A DNA stretch of 64,000 nt from Pelosinus sp. UFO1 (GTDB taxonomy: Bacteria > Bacillota > Negativicutes > DSM-13327): positions 1,951,693 to 2,015,692 of the forward strand of contig NZ_CP008852.1 of the NCBI RefSeq assembly GCF_000725345.1, given 5' to 3'. The notes under the pieces are model-generated. The model was not told the origin of the DNA. It was given only the letters and a program-made list of their open reading frames with translations, and did not search any database. Positions within the stretch are counted from its first letter, which is position 1, and every line of letters begins with the position of its first letter. A program made the translations under genes and the position numbers. This document shows, piece after piece, positions 42,606 through 50,213 of this stretch.

Positions 42606-44642
42606 ATGGAAAGTGTTTTGACTACTTGTCCTTATTGTGGTACTGGCTGTACTTTTTATCTCAATACGGAACATGGTGAAATTATTAGCGTTAAGCCTAA
42701 TCGCGAGAATGCCGTAAATAAAGGAAAACTTTGTTCTAAGGGTTATTTCGGCTTTGATTTTGTGCATCATCGTGACCGATTACAACAACCCTTGATTCGA
42801 AAAAATGGTGTATTGGTTGAAGCTACTTGGGAAGAGGCTATTTCACTTATTTCCACTAAATTAAAACATACAATTCAGGAATTTGGTTCTGATAGTATAG
42901 CGGCTTTCAGTTCAGCTAGGTGTACGAATGAAGAAAACTATCTAATGCAAAAACTGATGCGCGCAGTGGTTGGTACCAATAATATCGATCATTGCGCTCG
43001 TCTTTGCCATTCTCCTACGGTGGCTGGACTAGCTACGGCATTTGGGAGTGGAGCCATGACAAATTCAATTAACGAAATTGAAACAATGGGGCCTAAAGAT
43101 GCTATTTTTGCCATAGGAACCAATACAACAGAATGTCATCCAGTTATGGGAGTTTTCATGTTGCAAGCCAAAGCACGTGGTACCAAACTGGTAGTAGCTG
43201 ATCCTCGCGAAATTGATTTAGCAAGACATGCGGATGTCTGGTTACAGCATAAGCCTGGAACGGATGTAGCACTACTGAATGCAATTTCACAGGTCATTCT
43301 TAAGGAAGGACTAGAAGATCGTGCTTTTATAAAAGCTCGTACAAATAACTTTGCGGCTTTTAAAGAAACCGTAAAACGATATACACCTCAATATGCTGAA
43401 TTAATTACAGGTGTTCCCGCAGAAAAGATTATTAAAGCTGCTAAGATTATTGGGCAGGCAGATCATACTGCAACCTATTATACAATGGGAATTACCCAGC
43501 ATACTAGTGGCGTGGATAATGTACTGTCTGTTGCCAATCTTGCAATGATCACAGGCAATCTTGGTAAGGAAAAAACAGGGGTAAATCCTCTTCGCGGACA
43601 GAACAATGTGCAAGGGTCTTGTGATATGGGAGCTTTACCTAACGTGTATCCGGGATATCAGCCTGTCAAAGATAGTACTATCAAAGCAAAATTTGAGGAA
43701 GCCTGGAAAACATCACTCAGTGATGAAATTGGCCTGACGATTCCTGAAGTACTGCATGGAATTGAAGAAGATCGGGTAAAAGCACTTTATGTATTTGGTG
43801 AAAATCCCATGCGGAGTGATCCTGATATTAACCATGTAAAACATTGTTTAGAACAGGTGGATTTTTTGGTTGTACAAGATATCTTCTTAACTGAGACAGC
43901 AGAACTGGCAGATGTTGTGCTACCTGGAACGACCTTTGCTGAGAAAGATGGTACTTTTACGAGCACGGAAAGACGAGTACAACGGATTCGTAAAGCAATT
44001 GAACCAAGAGGTAACAGTCGTCCCGACTGGAAGATTATTGGCGATATAATGAATGCTATGGGAGATTTAACAGAGTATTCTTCTCCGCAAAAAATTTACG
44101 AAGAAATGCAGAGCGTGACTCCATCTTACGCTGGAATTACCTACTCACGCATTGAAAAGGGTGGGATACAGTGGCCTTGTAGTGATATAGAACATCCTGG
44201 AACACCTATTTTGCATGTCGGGGCATTTAATCGAGGGATTGGAGCGTTTACTGCCGCTGATTATCGAGATCCAGCGGAATTGCCTGATCAAGAGTACCCG
44301 CTTATGTTGACAACTGGTAGGGTAGTAGCCCATTATCATACTGGTTCCATGACTCGCCGAAGCTGGGGACTACACGGAACCCACCCTGAGGGATACTTAG
44401 AAATTAATCCTCTAGACGCAAAAAGATTAAATATAGAAGATGAGGAATTAATTCGGGTTTCTTCGAGACGGGGTTCAATAACAACCAAAGCTCAGGTAAC
44501 GAAAAGAGTTCCAGAGGGACTAACATTTATAACCTTTCATTTTACGGAGAGCCCTGGTAATATGCTTACCAATAGTGCCTCAGATCCTGTTTGTCAAATT
44601 CCAGAATTTAAAGTGTGTGCTGTTAAAGTTGAAAAACTATAA
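42606..44642 (+). CDS. fdhF: Formate dehydrogenase catalytic subunit (HDCR/FHL type, Cys-dependent)
   Basis: A 678-residue molybdopterin (Mo or W) enzyme interconverting formate and CO2. The N-terminal 4Fe-4S ligands are CPYCGTGC plus GKLCSKG (Cys8, 11, 15, 43). The active-site residue is Cys in ARLCHSPTV near 133, followed by His as in FdhF; there is no in-frame TGA, so it is not a selenoenzyme. Later ENPMRSDPD, FLTETAELADVVLPG and the C-terminal cofactor domain (TTGRVVAHYHTGSMTRRS) are typical. I start at ATG 42606 (GAAGGAG eight bases upstream). It heads fdhF-mobA-hycB-hydA-hycB-fdhD, the set for a hydrogen-dependent CO2 reductase or formate hydrogenlyase. Length fits FdhF (about 715), slightly short. 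Confidence 0.93.
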   Translation: MESVLTTCPYCGTGCTFYLNTEHGEIISVKPNRENAVNKGKLCSKGYFGFDFVHHRDRLQQPLIRKNGVLVEATWEEAISLISTKLKHTIQEFGSDSIAAFSSARCTNEENYLMQKLMRAVVGTNNIDHCARLCHSPTVAGLATAFGSGAMTNSINEIETMGPKDAIFAIGTNTTECHPVMGVFMLQAKARGTKLVVADPREIDLARHADVWLQHKPGTDVALLNAISQVILKEGLEDRAFIKARTNNFAAFKETVKRYTPQYAELITGVPAEKIIKAAKIIGQADHTATYYTMGITQHTSGVDNVLSVANLAMITGNLGKEKTGVNPLRGQNNVQGSCDMGALPNVYPGYQPVKDSTIKAKFEEAWKTSLSDEIGLTIPEVLHGIEEDRVKALYVFGENPMRSDPDINHVKHCLEQVDFLVVQDIFLTETAELADVVLPGTTFAEKDGTFTSTERRVQRIRKAIEPRGNSRPDWKIIGDIMNAMGDLTEYSSPQKIYEEMQSVTPSYAGITYSRIEKGGIQWPCSDIEHPGTPILHVGAFNRGIGAFTAADYRDPAELPDQEYPLMLTTGRVVAHYHTGSMTRRSWGLHGTHPEGYLEINPLDAKRLNIEDEELIRVSSRRGSITTKAQVTKRVPEGLTFITFHFTESPGNMLTNSASDPVCQIPEFKVCAVKVEKL

Positions 44643-44684
44643 AAGTTTAGAAGTAGCAGCGACAATGAAGGAGAGTACTTTCAA

Positions 44685-45302
44685 ATGAAAAAAGAACTTC
44701 TGCCGGTAACACCCATTATACTAGCTGGTGGAAAAAGTACTAGAATGAAGGAAAATAAGTCTTTTGTTCAACTAACGTCAAAACCGATGATTGAAGTAGT
44801 ATTGGAAAAGGTTTTAGCCATATTTTCACTACCTCCTATAGTAATAACGAATTCTTTTACAGAGTACTCCTACCTTGGTGTTAGACTAGAAAAAGATATT
44901 TTCCCACAGAAAGGGCCTTTGGCTGGGATTCATGCTGGTCTAAGTTATTCGTCTACCCACCAGACATTTATCGTAGGATGTGATATTCCTTTATTAGATC
45001 CTGCATTTATTCAATATATGCTCTACCAAGGCGATAGTTATGATATCGTCATTCCCGAAGAAGATGGCTATACACATCCTTTGCATGCTAGATACAGTAA
45101 AAACTGTATCCATTTTATTGAAAAGAAGTTGAAGCAGAATGAGGGAAAGATAATTTCGTTTTTCCCAGAAGTCAATGTGCGTTATATAAATAAAGTAGAA
45201 ATCGCAGAATTCCCTTTCGCATGGCAGTCACTGATTAATGTAAATACCCGGGAGGATTTAAAAAGTGTTCAGTTTATTTTGAAAGGTCTTTTTAAAATAT
45301 AG
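44685..45302 (+). CDS. mobA: Molybdenum cofactor guanylyltransferase
   Basis: A 205-residue nucleotidyltransferase that adds GMP to molybdopterin, making the bis-MGD form needed by the formate dehydrogenase encoded just upstream. The GTP loop is LAGGKSTRMKENKSF near 15, and the metal Asp is in VGCDIPLL near 95; GPLAGIHAGL follows the usual pattern. GAAGGAGAG precedes ATG 44685. It is placed inside the FDH-hydrogenase operon, 42 bases after fdhF, which ties its job to that enzyme. Confidence 0.9.
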   Translation: MKKELLPVTPIILAGGKSTRMKENKSFVQLTSKPMIEVVLEKVLAIFSLPPIVITNSFTEYSYLGVRLEKDIFPQKGPLAGIHAGLSYSSTHQTFIVGCDIPLLDPAFIQYMLYQGDSYDIVIPEEDGYTHPLHARYSKNCIHFIEKKLKQNEGKIISFFPEVNVRYINKVEIAEFPFAWQSLINVNTREDLKSVQFILKGLFKI

Positions 45303-45318
45303 GAAGGAGGCTGTTTTC

Positions 45319-45906
45319 TTGAGTATTCATTTGAATTCATTTGTGTTAGCAGATCCAAAAAAATGTATCGGCTGTAAGGTTTGTGAAATAGCCTGTGCTG
45401 TAGCGCATAGAAGTGAAGAGATAAAAACCGTAGGCAATATGGACATTCCGGTTATGTCAAGGTTATATTTGGTAAATACCGCTGATGTTACGATGCCAAT
45501 ACAGTGTCGACATTGCGAGGATGCACCTTGTGCAAATATTTGCCCTGTTTTTGCTATTACGCAAGTTGATAATAAGATCATTATTAATGAAGAGAGTTGT
45601 ATCGGTTGTAAAACTTGTATGATTGCTTGTCCTTTTGGCGCAATCGAACTTGCTCCTGCTTTTAAAGATGGAAAACCAGTGTTTCAAAGCCTTTTGACCT
45701 TGGATAGTGAAGAAGAGCTTAGTAGTAAACAAGCAGCAGTCGCTAGCAAATGCGATTTATGTAATGACAGGCTAAATGGACCTGCCTGTATAGAAGCTTG
45801 CCCTCGTCAAGCCCTTACCTATGTGAATGTTAAAAAAGAAAAGCAACGTCGGTGTACAGAAACAGCAAGTAAAATGGGTGCAAATATCAAAAATATTATA
45901 GTATAG
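45319..45906 (+). CDS. HycB-like four-cluster ferredoxin subunit (first copy)
   Basis: A 195-residue electron-transfer protein with four Cys-rich motifs: CIGCKVCEIAC near 15, CRHCEDAPCANICP near 60, CIGCKTCMIACP near 95 and CDLCNDRLNGPACIEACP near 145. It thus should hold four 4Fe-4S clusters, as in HycB/HydN. TTG 45319 follows GGAAGGAGG by eight bases. It lies between mobA and the hydrogenase gene, so it likely wires the formate dehydrogenase to the hydrogenase. It is about as similar in layout to the second HycB-like gene as paralogs in acetogen HDCR operons. Confidence 0.87.
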   Translation: MSIHLNSFVLADPKKCIGCKVCEIACAVAHRSEEIKTVGNMDIPVMSRLYLVNTADVTMPIQCRHCEDAPCANICPVFAITQVDNKIIINEESCIGCKTCMIACPFGAIELAPAFKDGKPVFQSLLTLDSEEELSSKQAAVASKCDLCNDRLNGPACIEACPRQALTYVNVKKEKQRRCTETASKMGANIKNIIV

Positions 45907-45917
45907 GAGGATTAAGC

Positions 45918-47309
45918 ATGGTAGACAAAGATACAGACATTATTAAAATTGATGAAGAACTTTGTACAGGATGTAGACGATGTGCTGAAGTATGTCCAGT
46001 AGATGCTATTGAAGGAAAACAAGGAACTCCTCAGTTCATTAATGTTGAAAAATGTGTAATGTGTGGACAATGCATACAAATATGCAGCGCTTATGCTTCT
46101 ATATTTGAGGAATATAGAACTTCTCGTGAAGACAAACTGCGTGAACGTAAGATGCCAGTAACCTTGGAAGAACCAATATTTGCTGCATATAATATTGGTG
46201 ACTTGCCAAAAGTGAAAAAGGCTTTAACCAATACAGAAGCCTTTACTATGGTTCAGTGTGCACCAGCAGTAAGGGTTGCGATTGCAGAGGAATTTGGTAT
46301 GCCATTAGGAAGTCTTGCACCAGGAAAGCTAGCAGCCGCTCTACGGCAGTTAGGTTTTAAACGGATATATGATACTAATTTTGCTGCGGATTTGACAATC
46401 ATGGAAGAGGGAAGTGAACTGGTTCAGCGTATTACAGAGGGTGGTCCTCTGCCTATGTTTACTTCCTGTTGCCCTGCTTGGGTAAAATTTGTGGAACAAG
46501 AATATCCAGAACTCATACCCCATTTATCAAGTTGCAAATCACCCCAACAGATGGCAGGAACTATGTTTAAAACCTATGGCGCACAAGTCGATGGAATTGA
46601 ACCAGAAAGCATATACAGTGTTGCCATTATGCCTTGTACTTGTAAAAAGTTTGAGTCTCAGCGCCCAGAAATGAATACAGATGGCTACCAAAATGTAGAT
46701 GCAGTTCTTACAACAAGAGAGCTTGCTTATTTAATTAAGGAAGCAGGAATTGATTTTAGCAGCTTGCCAGAAGAGGATTTTGACAAGCCACTGGGTATGT
46801 ATTCTGGTGCTGGTCACCTATTTTGTGCAACTGGTGGAGTTATGGAAGCTGCTATTCGTACTGCATATGAATTAATAACAAATGAGCCGATCCCTAATGT
46901 AAATATCCAATATGTTAGGGGCAGCCAAGGGGTTCGAAGAGGTGTTGTACATGCTGGCGATGTAAAGGTTAAAACAGTTGTTGTCTCAGGGCTAAAAAAC
47001 GTTGCACCAATACTTGAAGAGATCAAAAAAGGGAATGCTGATTTTCATTTCATGGAGGTTATGACGTGCCCTGTTGGCTGCGTTAGTGGTGGCGGACAAC
47101 CTAAAGTGCTATTACCCAAAGATACTGAGATCGCATATAAGAATCGAATAAGCAGTACCTATCGTCACGATGAGGAGCAAACTTATCGAAAGTCCCATGA
47201 AAATCCTGAAATAAAAGCGATTTATAAGAACTTCCTTGGTGAACCTCTAGGTCATAAATCACACCATCTTTTGCATACCGAGTATAAACAAAGGGGGTAT
47301 TGTAAATGA
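45918..47309 (+). CDS. [FeFe] hydrogenase catalytic subunit (HDCR HydA2-like)
   Basis: A 463-residue hydrogenase. Two 4Fe-4S motifs at the N-terminus (CTGCRRCAEVCP and CVMCGQCIQIC) precede the H-cluster domain with all three signatures: TSCCPAWVKF near 182, MPCTCKKFE near 237 and MTCPVGCVSGGGQP near 381. There is no 2Fe-2S or extra cluster domain, so it matches the short hydrogenase of FDH-linked complexes. The maturation genes hydEFG are not in this window. GTATAGGAGGATTAAGC precedes ATG 45918; the stop overlaps the next HycB-like gene by four bases (ATGA), so translation is coupled. It would take up or evolve hydrogen in the formate complex. Confidence 0.92.
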   Translation: MVDKDTDIIKIDEELCTGCRRCAEVCPVDAIEGKQGTPQFINVEKCVMCGQCIQICSAYASIFEEYRTSREDKLRERKMPVTLEEPIFAAYNIGDLPKVKKALTNTEAFTMVQCAPAVRVAIAEEFGMPLGSLAPGKLAAALRQLGFKRIYDTNFAADLTIMEEGSELVQRITEGGPLPMFTSCCPAWVKFVEQEYPELIPHLSSCKSPQQMAGTMFKTYGAQVDGIEPESIYSVAIMPCTCKKFESQRPEMNTDGYQNVDAVLTTRELAYLIKEAGIDFSSLPEEDFDKPLGMYSGAGHLFCATGGVMEAAIRTAYELITNEPIPNVNIQYVRGSQGVRRGVVHAGDVKVKTVVVSGLKNVAPILEEIKKGNADFHFMEVMTCPVGCVSGGGQPKVLLPKDTEIAYKNRISSTYRHDEEQTYRKSHENPEIKAIYKNFLGEPLGHKSHHLLHTEYKQRGYCK

Positions 47310-47890
47310 ATACCTTTATTTTAGGTAATCCTGAAAAATGTATTGGTTGCAAGGCTTGTGAGATTGCATGTTCTGTTGCTCATTTGCACACTAGTGTTGT
47401 AAAAGCAAATGAAATGAACCTTCCTTTTGTTTCCCGTTTAAATCTAGTCAGAACCTCTTCTGTTACCATGCCTATTCAGTGCAGGCAGTGTGAAGATGCT
47501 CCTTGCGCAAATGTGTGCAGCGTTGGTGCTATTGTGCATAAAGATAATTGTAATGTAGTTCTTGAAGAAAAATGTATTGGCTGTAAGGAATGTATGCTTG
47601 CCTGTCCATTTGGCATGATCGATATGCAACCTAAATTTGCAGAGGGAGAGGCTGAATTTCAGGTAGGACTAAAGGTAGAATCTATGGAAGGCGATGAGAA
47701 GAAGGCCTATGTTATAATGCAGAAATGTGATTTGTGTAAGGGACGTGCCAATGGGCCTGCATGCATAGAAGTTTGTCCAGCAGATGCATTTGTAATAGTA
47801 AATCCAGATTTTATTAGGAAGAATATCCATGATAAGCGAGTTTCAAGTGCTCAAGAAATTGCAAAACGTAAGTACACTGGAAATTCTTAA
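47306..47890 (+). CDS. HycB-like four-cluster ferredoxin subunit (second copy)
   Basis: A 194-residue paralog of the upstream HycB-like protein with four cluster motifs (CIGCKACEIAC, CRQCEDAPCANVC, CIGCKECMLACP, and CDLCKGRANGPACIEVCP). After the last motif a basic 30-residue tail follows (FIRKNIHDKRVSSAQEIAKR). In T. kivui HDCR a tail helix of one HycB drives filament formation; whether this tail does so here is open. It overlaps hydA by four bases and precedes fdhD by 21. Confidence 0.87.
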   Translation: MNTFILGNPEKCIGCKACEIACSVAHLHTSVVKANEMNLPFVSRLNLVRTSSVTMPIQCRQCEDAPCANVCSVGAIVHKDNCNVVLEEKCIGCKECMLACPFGMIDMQPKFAEGEAEFQVGLKVESMEGDEKKAYVIMQKCDLCKGRANGPACIEVCPADAFVIVNPDFIRKNIHDKRVSSAQEIAKRKYTGNS

Positions 47891-47911
47891 AAAGATATAA
47901 GAGGTGTATCC

Positions 47912-48709
47912 ATGAGTCAAGATTCTTACCGAATTCAAAAATACCCAGCAGTAAAACTAGAAGAGGGTAATTTGGTTGCCGTTGAGCAATTGGTTTCTGA
48001 GGAAGCTCCATTAACCATTTACCTTAATGGCAAAGAGCTAGTAACAATGCTCTGTTCGCCTAACGAAGAAAAATATATTACATTAGGCTTTTTAGTTTCG
48101 GAAGGAATGATTCATGATATAGAAGCCATAACGGATTTAACGATAGATAGTGAACGAGGGTTTATTTGGGTAGAAGCAGATACAGTTTTCCCGAATGTAG
48201 CAAATACCTATCTTAAAAGGTGCTTAACAGCTTGCTGTGGTCGTGGGCGAACAGGGTTCTACTTTGCAAACGATGCTCGCACGATTAAAAGTATTGAAAG
48301 TAATTTAAAAATAAGCGCCGCCGATATACTTAGATATTCTCTAATGTTAGAAGAGTTATCAGCTACCTATCATATGACACACGGGGTACATTGTGGGGCG
48401 TTGGCAGCACAGGGAGAATTTTTGCTGTACTCGGAAGATATTGGACGTCATAATGTTTTCGATAAACTTTATGGTAAATGTTTAGAGATGAAGATATCAA
48501 CTGCCGATAAGGTGGTTGTATTTAGTGGTCGTATTTCATCGGAAATCCTTATTAAAGTGAGTAAAATGGCTATACCGTTGATAATTGCACGAGCAGTGCC
48601 AACTAGCTTAGCTATTGGTCTAGCAGAAGATCTTGGCATTACTCTTGTTGGAGCTGCTAAGGGAGAATCTTTTTTTGTATATACTCATACTGGCAGAGTA
48701 ACGGCTTAA
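47912..48709 (+). CDS. fdhD: Formate dehydrogenase accessory sulfurtransferase FdhD
   Basis: A 265-residue FdhD, which transfers sulfur to the Mo/W cofactor of formate dehydrogenase, needed for activity. Landmarks are TIYLNGKELVTMLCSP and LGFLVSEGMI near the N-terminus, the Cys loop CLTACCGRGRTG near 108, and GVHCGALA, EDIGRHNVFDKL, FSGRISSEIL and ARAVPTSLAI. The Cys loop differs from the E. coli CxxC pattern. AGAGGTG precedes ATG 47912. Last gene of the fdhF operon. Confidence 0.92.
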   Translation: MSQDSYRIQKYPAVKLEEGNLVAVEQLVSEEAPLTIYLNGKELVTMLCSPNEEKYITLGFLVSEGMIHDIEAITDLTIDSERGFIWVEADTVFPNVANTYLKRCLTACCGRGRTGFYFANDARTIKSIESNLKISAADILRYSLMLEELSATYHMTHGVHCGALAAQGEFLLYSEDIGRHNVFDKLYGKCLEMKISTADKVVVFSGRISSEILIKVSKMAIPLIIARAVPTSLAIGLAEDLGITLVGAAKGESFFVYTHTGRVTA

Positions 48710-48853
48710 TCTACATGCCACTTAGTTCTGTATGCCATTACTGCTATGTATAATAATTTATATAAAGTGGAGAAGGATAAATTTAGAAATTAATAGATTG
48801 GGATCTTGCTTTTATGAATCAGCTATGTGATGATTATAGTTAAATAGGTAAAT

Positions 48854-48930
48854 AGGCACTCAGAGATGGACGAGTCTTCAACCGGTGTACTGGTATAGGG
48901 GAAGGGATCAATGGGGTGCCTGTTTTTTTC
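48854..48930 (+). promoter_or_regulatory. Structured leader with terminator before moeA (riboswitch-like)
   Basis: AGGCAC (48854-48859) and GTGCCT (48916-48921) form a closing stem directly followed by G and seven T, i.e. an intrinsic terminator whose loop is 56 bases long. Inside, GGAC/GTC (48868-48875) and ACCGGTGTACTGGT (48881-48894) are further hairpins, leaving unpaired purine-rich runs (TATAGGGGAAGGGATCAATGG). The moeA ribosome site comes right after. This layout suits a cofactor-sensing riboswitch or attenuator acting on the Mo/W cofactor genes. I do not recognise the class. Position 48736-48853 holds no gene I can support. Confidence 0.55.
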
Positions 48931-48952
48931 TTATGAAAGGAGGGCTGTGATT

Positions 48953-50197
48953 GTGGAGTTTTTTCAGTGTATGTCACTTAAAGAAGCGCAACATGTAATT
49001 ATTGAAAGTCTTAAAAAACATACTATTTTTAGTGAAACAGTACATTTAGTAGATGCTTTGGGTAGAATTGCCGCAGAGGATGTTATGGCTAAGAATGATT
49101 TACCACCTTTTAGTCGTTCCACTGTAGACGGATTCGCTGTACAAAGTGGTGATACCTTTGGGGCCAGCGAAGCTGCTTCATCACTTTTTTCTATTATTGG
49201 TGAAGTTTCTATGGGAGAAGAAAGACAAATGGAAATATTTCCCGGAAATGCAGTGGCTATTCCTACGGGCGGAATGTTACCAGTAGGAGCAGATGCGGTA
49301 GTTATGGTGGAGCATGTTGAACAACCCGATTCTAAGAATTTGTTGGTATTAAGAATGATTGCCCCTGGAGAAAATGTGATTGAAAAAGGGGAAGATGTTC
49401 AAGCAGGTACTACTATAATAAAGCAAGGACAGAGTATTGCTCCGCAACATATTGGTATGCTCGCTGCGTGTGGCTATGCTAACATTTCAGTATATAAGAA
49501 ACTAGAAGTAGGGATTATTTCGACTGGTGATGAATTAGTTGGTATTGAAGAACCTATAAAATTTGGACAAATTAGAGATGTCAATTCCTATGCGTTAGGT
49601 GCCTTGTTATTGGAGATGGGCTGTGCAGTAACACAAATGGGGATCGTAAAGGATAGCTACGAAAACTTCTTTTCCGTTTTATCAAAAGCGGTAGATACTT
49701 ATCAGCTCGTACTTATTTCTGGAGGAAGCTCTGTTGGAGCAAGGGACTATACGGTTAAGGCAATTGATGCTCTTGGCACTCCAGGGGTATTAATACATGG
49801 AATCGCTGTTAAACCTGGCAAACCTACTATTTTTGGTATGACAAATGATGTGCCAGTATTTGGCTTACCAGGACATCCAGCTGCTGCCATGACGGTTTGC
49901 AAACAGTTGGTTAAGATAGCCGTGAGGAAGCTAATGGGGCTTGAACAAAATGTAGAGTTTTTTGGAATCCCAGCATGCCTAGCTCGAAATGTCGCTTCTG
50001 CACCAGGGCGGGACGATTTTATTACTGTAAAGTTAACAAAGGAAAACGGAACGTATATAGCAAGCCCTATTTTAGGAAAATCAGGGCTAATTCGTATTAT
50101 GGCACAAGCTGATGGTACAATACATATCCCAGCAGACAAAAGTGGAATTTATAGTGGAGAAATTGTAGAAGTTATGCTCGACAAACAAGAAGATTGA
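48953..50197 (+). CDS. moeA: Molybdopterin molybdenumtransferase
   Basis: A 414-residue MoeA that inserts molybdate (or tungstate) into adenylated molybdopterin. Domains I/II (DLPPFSRSTVDGFAV, GGMLPVGADAVVMVE), the MPT-binding domain III (ISTGDELV, VLISGGSSVGARDYT, GIAVKPGKPTIFG, GLPGHPAAA) and domain IV are all present. I start at GTG 48953, eight bases after AAGGAGGG; the frame starting at 48911 begins within the leader's terminator and is not real. It is followed after 16 bases by a second, larger MoeA. Confidence 0.93.
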   Translation: MEFFQCMSLKEAQHVIIESLKKHTIFSETVHLVDALGRIAAEDVMAKNDLPPFSRSTVDGFAVQSGDTFGASEAASSLFSIIGEVSMGEERQMEIFPGNAVAIPTGGMLPVGADAVVMVEHVEQPDSKNLLVLRMIAPGENVIEKGEDVQAGTTIIKQGQSIAPQHIGMLAACGYANISVYKKLEVGIISTGDELVGIEEPIKFGQIRDVNSYALGALLLEMGCAVTQMGIVKDSYENFFSVLSKAVDTYQLVLISGGSSVGARDYTVKAIDALGTPGVLIHGIAVKPGKPTIFGMTNDVPVFGLPGHPAAAMTVCKQLVKIAVRKLMGLEQNVEFFGIPACLARNVASAPGRDDFITVKLTKENGTYIASPILGKSGLIRIMAQADGTIHIPADKSGIYSGEIVEVMLDKQED

Positions 50198-50213
50198 AGG
50201 AGGAGGGAAAAAC

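Noticed and set aside
42603-44642. Possible selenocysteine in FdhF
   Set aside because: No in-frame TGA occurs; the active-site position is a Cys codon (LCHSP).
48911-48952. N-terminal extension of moeA from ATG 48911
   Set aside because: These codons are the terminator stem and T-tract of the leader; GTG 48953 with AAGGAGGG is the better start.
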